A program made the translations under genes and the position numbers. A DNA stretch of 64,000 nucleotides, taken from Sphingobacteriales bacterium 50-39. Its GTDB lineage: Bacteria > Bacteroidota > Bacteroidia > Chitinophagales > Chitinophagaceae. Where the stretch lies: NCBI GenBank assembly GCA_001898505.1, contig MKTZ01000027.1:248001-312000 (forward strand), in the 5' to 3' direction. Positions within the stretch are counted from its first letter, which is position 1, and each line of letters starts with the position of its first letter. Positions 8,708-16,922 of the stretch are shown here, one piece after another. The notes beneath the pieces are model-generated. The model searched no databases. It was not told the origin of the DNA and saw only the letters and a list, made by a program, of their open reading frames with translations.

Positions 8708-9625
8708 TTATAATTCATAAATCTCTTTGGCGAGCCGGAAAGTCTGGCAATGCGCCTCCACGATGATACGTAAATCTGCCGAATAGCCGCCACCCATGGC
8801 TACTACGCAGGGGATATTCTTTTCTTTGAGGGTGGTGAACACCGTCCTGTCCCTTTCGCCGCATCCCTTCATCGAAACTTTTAGTTTCCCGAACTGGTCG
8901 GAAGCCAGGATGTCCACGCCGGAAAGGTAGAATACGATCTGAGGGTTTGTTTGCTGGAGTATGGCGGGTAGGGCGCGCCTCAGAGTGGACAGATAGGTGT
9001 TATCATCCGTGCCGTCTTCCAGGGGAAGGTCCGAGTCTGATGTCTCCTTATGAAAAGGGTAGTTGTGACGTCCGTGTATGCTAAAGGTAAATACGCGTGG
9101 CTCTTTTGCGAAGATGCTGGCCGTGCCATTGCCCTGGTGTACGTCCAGGTCGATTATAAGCAAGCGTTCCGCGATGCCCTGATGGAGGAGGTAATTGGCT
9201 GCCACGGCAAAATCATTCAACAGGCAGAAGCCTTCGCCTCTGTCGGCAAAGGCATGGTGTGTCCCGCCTGCGACGTTGAGCGCTACACCATTGTTGAAGG
9301 CATGGTGGCAACAATCGATGGTGCCTTGCGTGATGACCAGTTCCCGGCGTGTGAGGGCGGGGGATTGGGGGAATCCGATGTGACGCTGCTCTTTTGGTGA
9401 CAGACCCTGGTGCAGCAGTTTGTCCAGGTATTCGCGTGTATGGGTGAGAAGGACATTCTCTTCCGAACAGGGCGCTGGCGCAAAGAGGTTGTCCGGGCCG
9501 ATGACGCCTTCGTACAAGAGCTGTTCCGGGATCAATTCATATTTCAGCATGGGGAACCGGTGACCTTCCGGCAGGGGGTGTGCATAGATGGGGTCAAAGG
9601 CGATATACAGCTGTTTGTCGGGCAT
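8708..9625 (-). CDS. Histone deacetylase superfamily protein (zinc-dependent deacetylase)
   Basis: A 305-residue arginase/deacetylase-fold protein, probably hydrolysing an N-acetyl group from an acetylated amine or protein lysine. Class hallmarks are present: GGTHHAFADRGEGFCLLND (the paired catalytic histidines), the zinc-binding DLDVHQGNGT, the FSIHGRHNYPF loop, the third zinc ligand in LSGVDILASDQFG, and the glycine-rich MGGGYS near the C-terminus. The length matches bacterial class I/II-like members such as AcuC/HDAH relatives. Its ATG overlaps the PdeM stop (TAATG on the minus strand), so it is the last gene of the helicase/haem/PdeM operon. The substrate is unknown. Confidence 0.9.
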   Translation of the reverse strand: MPDKQLYIAFDPIYAHPLPEGHRFPMLKYELIPEQLLYEGVIGPDNLFAPAPCSEENVLLTHTREYLDKLLHQGLSPKEQRHIGFPQSPALTRRELVITQGTIDCCHHAFNNGVALNVAGGTHHAFADRGEGFCLLNDFAVAANYLLHQGIAERLLIIDLDVHQGNGTASIFAKEPRVFTFSIHGRHNYPFHKETSDSDLPLEDGTDDNTYLSTLRRALPAILQQTNPQIVFYLSGVDILASDQFGKLKVSMKGCGERDRTVFTTLKEKNIPCVVAMGGGYSADLRIIVEAHCQTFRLAKEIYEL

Positions 9626-10371
9626 TATTGGATCTGAAGGATGGTGCTGCCCGCACGCCGACGGGGTGTGATGGGGGGCGGAGCGGGGATTGTTCCACGA
9701 CCTCGTCCCCGGGGAATATGTACTTTCTCTTCGGGCTCGGGAGGGAGGATGGCGAATACGTTGGAGCCGGGTGGGGGGTCGATGGCTGCCGTACCTGTGA
9801 ACCGGCTAAATGCGGGGAGGACGGCATAGGTCTCTCCAAAGTAGAAGCAGGGGAATCGCAACGACTGCTTGCCCATGCCGCTGATCCATACGCCGGGATG
9901 GATATGGCCCGAGAAACAATAAGCATTACAATGCCGATGTTCCGTAATGTCATGGATAAAAGTGAATGCCCCCAGCTCCAGGTGCTCTTTATGCACTTCG
10001 ATGCCTGCGTCTTTATACCAATCCTCTTCGAGAATGTCATGATTACCTTTGATCAACCGTACGTCGACGCCTGGGAGGTCGTCTCTCCATCGCCGGAAAA
10101 GGCTTAGCTCGTTGTTCTCCCGGCTGTGAAAAAGATCTCCTACGATGAGCAGCTGTCGTGGTTGAAAATATTGTATCTGCGCCAGCAGCCGATGAAGATC
10201 CTCCTTATATACGGAAGGAGGCACCGCGATGCCCGATTTGCGGAAATGGCCCGTCTTACCAAAATGAAGGTCAGATAAGATAAGCGCTTTTTCTTCTTCC
10301 CAGAAGATGCAACGTTCGGGTGACAACCACAGCTGCTGTTCTCTGATACGGTATGAAAATGGAGCTTGCAT
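9625..10371 (-). CDS. pdeM: Ligase-associated DNA damage response endonuclease PdeM
   Basis: A 248-residue calcineurin-like metallophosphoesterase. The metal-binding motifs occur in order: LSDLHFGKTGHFRK (about 32-45), VGDLFHSRENNE (about 77-88), KGNHD (about 111-115), HDITEH (about 139-144) and FSGHIHPG (about 153-160). The arrangement and surrounding residues match PdeM, a nuclease that by family knowledge is usually linked to an ATP-dependent ligase, an exonuclease and an Lhr-type helicase in a DNA repair set. Here the Lhr-type helicase is in the same operon but no ligase or exonuclease is within the window. A TAGATTTG -7 element just upstream suggests an internal promoter. The proline-rich tail is less conserved. 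Confidence 0.88.
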   Translation of the reverse strand: MQAPFSYRIREQQLWLSPERCIFWEEEKALILSDLHFGKTGHFRKSGIAVPPSVYKEDLHRLLAQIQYFQPRQLLIVGDLFHSRENNELSLFRRWRDDLPGVDVRLIKGNHDILEEDWYKDAGIEVHKEHLELGAFTFIHDITEHRHCNAYCFSGHIHPGVWISGMGKQSLRFPCFYFGETYAVLPAFSRFTGTAAIDPPPGSNVFAILPPEPEEKVHIPRGRGRGTIPAPPPITPRRRAGSTILQIQ

Positions 10372-10381
10372 ATGCAGTCTG

Positions 10382-10389
10382 CAAATCTA
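10382..10389 (-). promoter_or_regulatory. Putative pdeM -7 promoter element
   Basis: TAGATTTG on the minus strand matches TAnnTTTG, 10 bases before the pdeM ATG at 10371 and in the 22-base gap after the haem-binding gene. It would give a near-leaderless transcript covering pdeM and the deacetylase gene. Confidence 0.4.
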
Positions 10390-10393
10390 AGTA

Positions 10394-10873
10394 CTATTTC
10401 CTTTCGGTGAGGCTGGGACCTGCCTTCAGGATCGTCTGCTGGAGGCTGTTCGCCCATTGAATAAGCGTATCCTTTTGGCCCTGCTCCAGTTTGGCGTCCT
10501 TATGGATCCACAGATAGCTATCCAGGGGCATTCCTTCACCCTTCACTTCCTTGACCGTGTTCTTGAGTTTTTTTGCCTGTTTGGCGGGTGGATAGGACGC
10601 GAATTCGGAGAAGTTCAATTCTCTTTTGCCATCCTTGATATGGCTGCTGAGCCACCAGGCTACGGGCTGGATCTTATTGTACCAGGGGTAAACCGTGTTG
10701 TTGCTATGACAATCATAGCAGCTGCGCTGGAGGATAGCGCGGACGGTGTCGGGAACAGTGTAATGAAGCGTGATGTCATTCGCGGATTGTTTGTCCGAAT
10801 GATTTTCGGCGGGACGAATGAACTGAATGACGACAAGCGCGAAGACCAGGAAGAGGAAGATCTTTTTTATCAT
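10394..10873 (-). CDS. Haem-binding domain protein (single CxxCH)
   Basis: A 159-residue exported protein with an N-terminal membrane or signal segment (MIKKIFLFLVFALVVIQFI) and one c-type haem site, SCYDCHSNNTVYPWYN, at about residues 51-66. The following PVAWWLSSHIKDGKRELNF segment is typical of the haem_bd (cytochrome-like) domain family found next to oxidoreductases in Bacteroidota. It starts 12 bases after the Lhr-type helicase and reads in the same direction. The presence of a periplasmic haem protein between two DNA-repair genes is odd; a functional link is not evident. Confidence 0.85.
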   Translation of the reverse strand: MIKKIFLFLVFALVVIQFIRPAENHSDKQSANDITLHYTVPDTVRAILQRSCYDCHSNNTVYPWYNKIQPVAWWLSSHIKDGKRELNFSEFASYPPAKQAKKLKNTVKEVKGEGMPLDSYLWIHKDAKLEQGQKDTLIQWANSLQQTILKAGPSLTERK

Positions 10874-10885
10874 ATGGGCATAAAG

Positions 10886-13360
10886 TTAACGTAATTGGGC
10901 TTGCATTTTACGCACTCTGTCCTCCAATTTTTCGGAGGAGAGGTCTTCCCGCATGCTGTCTACCTTTAAGGGGAAGCAGAAGGGGGTCAGCTTTTGGGGC
11001 CAGCGAAGTACGATCTGTCCCTTTTGTATCCTTTCCAGCATATTCCTTAGCCGTACTTCCTCCATCTGCTGGTCCATCACTTCATTGTAAGCCTGGCGGA
11101 TCAGTAAATTGTCCGGATCGTATTCTGTAAAGACGTTGAACAGCAGCGAGGCGGAAGATTGCAGATGCCTTGTCTTCTTATGCTCTCCGGGGTAGCCCTG
11201 GAAGATCAGGCCCCCGATGACCGCGATATCACGGAACTTGCGTCGGGCCATCTCCGCGCTGTTGACGCTGCGTTGAATATCTGCTGTCAGGTCATTCGGG
11301 CTGAACAGATCGTATACATTCGAGTCATCCACGGGTATGGGCCGATCGCTCAGCAGCTCGAATCCATAGTCATTCATGGCAAAAGAGAAGCTGATGGGGG
11401 TCTCGCGGCTGATCCGGTAGGCCAGCAATGCGGCCATTGCTTCGTGCACCAGTCTGCCTTCAAAGGGGTAGGCAAAAAGGTGAAAGCCATCCTTGGTCTC
11501 GATCTGCTCGATCAGCAACTCATTTTCACGGGGCATATAGGACAGCTGTTCCTGTAATTCGAACAGCGGACGAAGGACTTGTAATTCGATGTCGCGGGAG
11601 ATGGCGCCATGTACCATTGCTGCTGCCTCGTCCAGCTTTTTGCGCAGCATCATCCCCAGACGGGCCGACAAAGGCATGCGACCTCCGTTCCAGCTGGGGA
11701 CGATCGCCTTTTTGGCGGTGGATTTGCGTACCAGCGCCGTCATGTCCTTGATCATGACAAATTCGAGGTTCCTGCCCGCCAGCGTGAACACATCTCCTGG
11801 TGAGAGGCGCGAAATAAAATATTCTTCGATGACCCCGATATAGCCTCCTGTGACGAAGCGTACTTTCAGCATGGCATCGCTGACGATGGTGCCGATGTGC
11901 AGCCGGTGGCGCATGGCGATCTTGCGGCTATTTATCTTGAATAACCCATCCGGCATGATCTCCACCTTTTTGAACTCATCGTATTGATGCAAGGCCGCGC
12001 CGCCTGCGGTGATGAAATGCAAGATCTCGTTCCATTCGTCCTCCGTCATGTCTGCGTAGCAATAAGTAGACTTCAGCTCGGCGAAGAGCGTGCCGGGATA
12101 GAATCCCTCCGAAATAGCCAGGGTGCCGAGATATTGTATCAATACGTCGAAGCATAATAGCATGGGCTCCCTGCTTTCGATGAGTCCCATTTCCATGGCG
12201 GACTTAAGGGCGGCTGCTTCCATCAGCTCGAGGGAATGGGTGGGCAGAAAAAATATTTTACTCACTTCGCCCGGCTGGTGACCGCTGCGCCCGGCCCGTT
12301 GAAGGAATCGTGCAACGCCTTTTGGGCTGCCTACCTGTACGACAGTCTCCACCGGCCTGAAATCCACTCCCAGGTCCAGGCTGGCGGTGGTGACCACCGC
12401 CTTGAGCCGCCCTTCATGCAGGGCTTCTTCTACCCAGTTGCGTAGGGCCATATCGACCGAGCCATGGTGCAGGGCAATGACCCCTGCCAGGTCGGGGTTG
12501 ACGTCCAGCAGCGACTGATACCATCTTTCGCTCATGCCGCGGGTGTTGATAAAGATCAGCGTTGTCCTGCTATGTTCCAATATGGGGGTCACTTTGTGTA
12601 TCAATTTGAGACCGAGGTGACCGGCCCAGGGATATTTTTCGATCTCCTCCGGGAGGATAGATTCTACGTCGATGGGTTTGTGGATATTCGCACGGACCGT
12701 GAAGAATTCGGTTTTGAAGGGTTTTAGGGTAGCCAGCAGCACATCTTTTGCCTGTTCCAAATTCCCGATGGTGGCGCTGATGCCGATGATGGAACAATTG
12801 CCTTCTTTTAGCCCGATGATCCGGGAGATGGCCAGTTCTACCTGTACGCCCCGCTTGCTGCCCAGGAGTTCATGCCACTCATCCACGGCAATGGTCCGCA
12901 GCGGCTTGAATGTCTCCGGATACGCTTTTTGGGCCAGCAGCAGATGCAGGCTCTCCGGAGTAATGATCAACACTTCCGGCATCCTGCGTTTTTGTTTTTG
13001 CCGCTCGCTTGTGTCGGTATCGCCATTGCGTATCCCGATGTGCCAGGACATGCCCAATTGGCCGATAACCTCTTCCATGGCGCGGCCGATGTCCTTTGCC
13101 AGCGCCCGGAGCGGGGAGACCCATAGTAATTGCAATCCATTCCCGCTCCTGGTTTTGTAGTCTTTCGGATGCCGGTTGATAAAGTCGATCAACGCTCCCA
13201 GGAATACAGAGAAAGTCTTACCACAACCTGTAGGTGCATTTACCAGCCCTGAACGTCCCATTATGATATGCCCCCATGTCTCTTCCTGGAAGGGAAAGGG
13301 CCGGCGGCCGTCTGCCGACAACCAGCCGGTGATGATCTTATATCCTAATGTGTCTTCCAA
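10886..13360 (-). CDS. Ligase-associated DNA damage response DEXH-box helicase (Lhr type)
   Basis: An 824-residue superfamily 2 helicase. Motifs visible in order are Walker A NAPTGCGKTFSVFLG (about 37-51), VSPLRALAKDIGRAME, ITPESLHLLL, the DEXH box AVDEWHELLGSKRG, GISATIGNLEQA, then in the second RecA domain FINTRGMSERWYQSLL, HHGSVD, TASLDLGVDF and the arginine-finger motif FLQRAGRSGHQPGE. The C-terminal part (about 430-800) matches the Lhr core winged-helix/beta-barrel region. By family knowledge it translocates 3' to 5' and unwinds DNA or RNA:DNA hybrids during repair. It heads the operon with pdeM two genes downstream. The length is normal for the ligase-associated subgroup. Confidence 0.92.
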   Translation of the reverse strand: MEDTLGYKIITGWLSADGRRPFPFQEETWGHIIMGRSGLVNAPTGCGKTFSVFLGALIDFINRHPKDYKTRSGNGLQLLWVSPLRALAKDIGRAMEEVIGQLGMSWHIGIRNGDTDTSERQKQKRRMPEVLIITPESLHLLLAQKAYPETFKPLRTIAVDEWHELLGSKRGVQVELAISRIIGLKEGNCSIIGISATIGNLEQAKDVLLATLKPFKTEFFTVRANIHKPIDVESILPEEIEKYPWAGHLGLKLIHKVTPILEHSRTTLIFINTRGMSERWYQSLLDVNPDLAGVIALHHGSVDMALRNWVEEALHEGRLKAVVTTASLDLGVDFRPVETVVQVGSPKGVARFLQRAGRSGHQPGEVSKIFFLPTHSLELMEAAALKSAMEMGLIESREPMLLCFDVLIQYLGTLAISEGFYPGTLFAELKSTYCYADMTEDEWNEILHFITAGGAALHQYDEFKKVEIMPDGLFKINSRKIAMRHRLHIGTIVSDAMLKVRFVTGGYIGVIEEYFISRLSPGDVFTLAGRNLEFVMIKDMTALVRKSTAKKAIVPSWNGGRMPLSARLGMMLRKKLDEAAAMVHGAISRDIELQVLRPLFELQEQLSYMPRENELLIEQIETKDGFHLFAYPFEGRLVHEAMAALLAYRISRETPISFSFAMNDYGFELLSDRPIPVDDSNVYDLFSPNDLTADIQRSVNSAEMARRKFRDIAVIGGLIFQGYPGEHKKTRHLQSSASLLFNVFTEYDPDNLLIRQAYNEVMDQQMEEVRLRNMLERIQKGQIVLRWPQKLTPFCFPLKVDSMREDLSSEKLEDRVRKMQAQLR

Positions 13361-13470
13361 TGACGGTAATTTAATCTGTTTTTAAGTGAATTGTTAATTC
13401 TTTGTCAGGATGCCGCGTTTTTGTTGACGGATGCCTCAGTCGTTATTAATTTAACACAAAATTTGATCCT

Positions 13471-14196
13471 ATGCGCCTCCTATATTTAGCCCTGATCCTG
13501 CTGGCTGTGAGTTCCTGTTCCACTACCTATCAGTATGTTACGCTGAATTCCCCCGAAGTTCCGAAAAATGATAAAAAAGAATTCTCCTTTGAGAATGACA
13601 GCATGCGATTGACCTATAATTTCCATGGCGAGGGCGGACCTGTTGCCATGACTGTTTTTAACAAGATGGACAAGCCCTTGTTCGTCAATTGGAAAAGATC
13701 CTTCCTTATTCAGGATGGACAGGCAGTTTGTCTCTTTTCCAACCGCGTGGAGGTCAATGGTGTAATAGAGGCATACTCCTTCAGGGGGGTATTCCCGGGT
13801 ACGCGGGCCACAGCCGGCAACCTGTATGCCAGTTTCGACTTGCCCGAAGGTATGGATATGATCCCTCCCGGCAGCTATATAACAAAGAGCCTGCGGGCGC
13901 TGGTAAGGCCAGCACCTGTCTACAATACCAAATTCATGGAAAAGACGCAGCCTGAAAGGGCCACGGATTACGGCGGGGTATCGTATAGCTATAAACGTTA
14001 TTCTTTCGAGCCATCGGCCTCACCCTTGCAATTCAAAAGCTATCTGACCTTTGTAGCGGGCGCTGATCCGCAGGAGTTTGCTGTCTCGCATTCTTTTTAT
14101 GCGCAGGAGGTGTATTTGTCCGGCGCGGGGCCTGAATTCTTCGGGTTTTATAAACCACAAGGAGATCAGCTTTTTATCCGGAAGACGGGGGAATAG
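13471..14196 (+). CDS. Lipoprotein of unknown function
   Basis: A 241-residue protein with a lipoprotein signal, MRLLYLALILLAVSSCSTTYQY, with the lipobox cysteine at residue 16. The rest is predicted mainly beta and contains phrases such as FNKMDKPLFVNWKRSFLI, common in Bacteroidota envelope proteins with an immunoglobulin-like fold. I do not recognise a named domain. It stands alone between the divergent helicase operon and the convergent dihaem cytochrome gene. Confidence 0.75.
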   Translation: MRLLYLALILLAVSSCSTTYQYVTLNSPEVPKNDKKEFSFENDSMRLTYNFHGEGGPVAMTVFNKMDKPLFVNWKRSFLIQDGQAVCLFSNRVEVNGVIEAYSFRGVFPGTRATAGNLYASFDLPEGMDMIPPGSYITKSLRALVRPAPVYNTKFMEKTQPERATDYGGVSYSYKRYSFEPSASPLQFKSYLTFVAGADPQEFAVSHSFYAQEVYLSGAGPEFFGFYKPQGDQLFIRKTGE

Positions 14197-14268
14197 ATTT
14201 TTGGCGGCCCACCGAGGGCCACGGTAGTGGCCGAGGGGCTGTTGGCGGCTTTTGAGGGCCGGCGGACG
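14197..14268. other. Short GC-rich convergent intergenic region with a hairpin
   Basis: Between the two convergent genes lies a GC-rich stretch with the hairpin GGCCAC-ggta-GTGGCC at 14217-14232 and no T-run. It may act as a weak transcription end or be a degenerate repeat. Confidence 0.3.
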
Positions 14269-15651
14269 CTATAAGGTTTTCAGATATTCGATCACTGCCT
14301 TTCTTTCCTTGTCGGTGAGCCTGTCGCCGAAGGTGTGACCGTAGTTGCCGTAACCGGGCAGGGTGGTATTATAGACTTCGGTGCCCCGGGGGCCAGCTTC
14401 CCTGGAATATTTCCAGCCCATCTGTTCATAATCGTATTGGGGGTTATTAAAATCCCGTGACCAGTAGGCGGGCCTAAGTTTGCTATTTAGAAGGGCTTCG
14501 AGGGTCGGTACAGATCCATTGTGCAGATAGGGCGCTGTGATCCATATCCCGTCCAGGGGAGGGGCGATGTATCCGTTAAAGGGTTCCAGCCGGGCAGGAT
14601 GATCGCCCATGGCAAACCAGCTTTTGTTGAACCAGTCGATGAACTGCGGGCTTTGGTAATTGCTCTTATAGAGAAAGGAGTCTGTTGCTACGATGGATTC
14701 CGGTATGAGCAGGTTGGGGTAGTCGCCGCCCTGACCATAATGTCCATGGCATTTCGAGCAATGTTCGACAAAGACGATGCCACCCTGTTTGGCCAGCGAT
14801 TGATTGATGGGATGGGGGTATTTAGGCGGCTCGAGCGAATAGATATAGGCCAGCACGTCGTTGATATGGCTATCCACCTCCCGGGCTTCCGAGCTATCGC
14901 TGACCGTCAGCAGGTTAGAAGCCATGAGGAATCTCCCAAAATCTCCCCGGCCAAAGCCATTGTAGAACATGGCGTGTTTTTTCTTTAAGAGCCACCAGGG
15001 AGGCGTGTCGGTGGGAATGACATCGCCTGCTACATCGATGACGGCGGAATCGCTCCATCGCAGCGTCGCCGGATCGCGATGCGCCACCAGGAGATCGGCA
15101 ATCCTGTCGGCGGAGTTGACCCCGCGGACCTGGGTATATAGCTGGTTGCCCAGCACCTTCATGGAATTGAGAAAGGGCGCTGCTGCGGCATATTTTTGGG
15201 GATCGCCGTGTTTTAAGAGCGCTTCGGCCATCTCGGCATTTCTTGCATTCAGCTTTTGATGATCCGTAAAGTCGATCATTGTATTGCCCAGCCCGATATA
15301 AAGTTTGTCATCGAACACCTGCGCGTGACATTGGAGGCAGTTGGGGGCTACCACTGTCTGACCATTGGGCGCATTTACGGCTGTGTATTCATGACTGATG
15401 AGGTTATTGGGGCTGTCCCTTTTTAAAAGGTTGTTAACGCTCTTACCAAATCCAAGGAGAAAATAGTTATAGGGAATGCCGCTTTTGATGTAGTCACCTG
15501 TCGTGAGGTATTTATATCCTTTATCGGCTTCTCCCGTGCGTTGGGGGCTTGCGGGGATAGATACGGGCTGATCTCTACCGGGACCTCCGAGGGTAGATGT
15601 GAATGCCAGGCCAATAACACACAAAAGGGCTAAGGTCACGAGTTTGGTCAT
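14269..15651 (-). CDS. Dihaem c-type cytochrome, RoxA/peroxidase-like
   Basis: A 460-residue exported protein with two haem c sites, NCLQCHAQ (about residue 100) and HCSKCHGHYGQGGDYP (about residue 298). The segment GIWITAPYLHNGSVPTLEALL before the C-terminus is typical of the cytochrome c peroxidase/MauG superfamily and, with YDYEQMGW after it, most like the rubber-oxygenase (RoxA-like) cytochrome group. It is shorter than RoxA itself. By analogy it would be a periplasmic oxidase, oxygenase or peroxidase, but the substrate cannot be read from sequence. It sits 22 bases downstream of the periplasmic-binding-like gene on the same strand. Confidence 0.85.
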   Translation of the reverse strand: MTKLVTLALLCVIGLAFTSTLGGPGRDQPVSIPASPQRTGEADKGYKYLTTGDYIKSGIPYNYFLLGFGKSVNNLLKRDSPNNLISHEYTAVNAPNGQTVVAPNCLQCHAQVFDDKLYIGLGNTMIDFTDHQKLNARNAEMAEALLKHGDPQKYAAAAPFLNSMKVLGNQLYTQVRGVNSADRIADLLVAHRDPATLRWSDSAVIDVAGDVIPTDTPPWWLLKKKHAMFYNGFGRGDFGRFLMASNLLTVSDSSEAREVDSHINDVLAYIYSLEPPKYPHPINQSLAKQGGIVFVEHCSKCHGHYGQGGDYPNLLIPESIVATDSFLYKSNYQSPQFIDWFNKSWFAMGDHPARLEPFNGYIAPPLDGIWITAPYLHNGSVPTLEALLNSKLRPAYWSRDFNNPQYDYEQMGWKYSREAGPRGTEVYNTTLPGYGNYGHTFGDRLTDKERKAVIEYLKTL

Positions 15652-15673
15652 ACCGTAAATTTACTCAATTACC

Positions 15674-16918
15674 TCAATATACCCCTGTCACATTCCCATC
15701 CAGCTTCTTGATAAAGTACAACTTCTTGTTCTCGAAATAATCCAGCGTCATATTCTGCCTGTTGAGGAACACAGGTTGGATATCGAAGTCCGTAAACACC
15801 TTGAACTTCTTATCCCCCAGGCTGCCGCCAAGGCCTTTACCGCCTATGTGCAGCAATTGTTTTGAAAACCTGTAGGTCGTCTCATAGCCGCGGAAGACCA
15901 TATCACTGGGCCGGGAATAGAATTTGATCTTGAAATATTGTTGTATGGACCGGACGAGGTTGTCGGTAGGATTGATATAGAACGGTGTGGAATAGATGAT
16001 CTCTTCGCCTTTGAGCTCGGGTTTGGAGAAGTCGATATTATCCCATGTGGGCATTCCTATTATCAATGTCGTATAGGTCTGATTGACGGAAGCCAGCGAC
16101 TGGCAAAGCATCCGGGCGAAATTCTCGTCCAGGCTGCCTGCGATGCATATCGTCTGGGTGGAGCTGTCCAGGTGGGGTGTCAATTCGTTGGCGTCGAAAG
16201 CATCGTCCAAAGTAACATATTTTATCTTCAGCGGAACTGAATTCGTTGTCCGGGTGATGTCGTCGAAATAAGTGTTCAGCCTATTTTCCTGTGCCCCTTT
16301 TTTACGGAAGAGGACGACGGGCTTGGTAGGATAGTTCCGTTGGATGAATCGATAGATGCCTTCACAATGTGTCCGCAGGGTACTGTTGAGAATGACAAAT
16401 TCCGGATTGTTGGTAATACCTCCGTCGTTGGGAAAGTTCACATTGATAAAAGGTATGTTCATTTGGGCGGCGGCTGATGCGAGATGTTGCATTTCGCCGG
16501 ACGAGCTTATCTGTCCGATGATCAGCTCCGTCCCCTGGAATTCCGGGTTTTGTAATACCTGGGCGATGGCTCCGGATCTTGTGTCATAGACATGTACGTC
16601 CAGACGGGCATTTTCTTTTTCCAGCGAATCAAGCGCTAATTGCGCCCCTTCATAGAATTCGAGCCCCGGATTGATGAATTTGGGAAAGCTTTTGTCGTAG
16701 CGATAATTATTCGATGCATCAAAGGCGGAGTCCAGATAGAGGGGAAGGAACATCGCCACCTTATGACGGCCCGTAGAATCCTTTTGATGGCGGGACGTAT
16801 CTGAGACGCGGGGAGCAGTGTCGGGCTGCGTCCGATAGGTCGTGTCGACCTGTGCACGAAGGGTAGTGCCGGCTGCCAGCAATATGCATAAGAGGAGATA
16901 TCTGGAGGTAGCTTTCAT
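15674..16918 (-). CDS. Periplasmic-binding-protein-like (LivK type 1 fold) exported protein
   Basis: A 414-residue protein with a signal peptide (MKATSRYLLLCILLAAGTTLRAQ), a threonine/proline-rich linker (about 24-50), and a type 1 periplasmic-binding fold: KVAMFLPLYLDSAFDAS, FYEGAQLALDSLEKE, LIIGQISSSGEMQHLASAA and PFINVNFPND follow the LivJ/LivK pattern. No ABC transporter permease or ATPase lies nearby. It begins four bases after guaA, so both are likely co-transcribed. In Bacteroidota such solitary family members may sense or scaffold cell-wall components rather than feed a transporter; that is inference. Confidence 0.82.
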   Translation of the reverse strand: MKATSRYLLLCILLAAGTTLRAQVDTTYRTQPDTAPRVSDTSRHQKDSTGRHKVAMFLPLYLDSAFDASNNYRYDKSFPKFINPGLEFYEGAQLALDSLEKENARLDVHVYDTRSGAIAQVLQNPEFQGTELIIGQISSSGEMQHLASAAAQMNIPFINVNFPNDGGITNNPEFVILNSTLRTHCEGIYRFIQRNYPTKPVVLFRKKGAQENRLNTYFDDITRTTNSVPLKIKYVTLDDAFDANELTPHLDSSTQTICIAGSLDENFARMLCQSLASVNQTYTTLIIGMPTWDNIDFSKPELKGEEIIYSTPFYINPTDNLVRSIQQYFKIKFYSRPSDMVFRGYETTYRFSKQLLHIGGKGLGGSLGDKKFKVFTDFDIQPVFLNRQNMTLDYFENKKLYFIKKLDGNVTGVY

Positions 16919-16922
16919 AATA

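Noticed and set aside
15674-16918. Periplasmic-binding gene as part of an ABC amino-acid importer
   Set aside because: No permease or ATPase gene is present in the neighbourhood, so only a solitary binding-fold protein is claimed.
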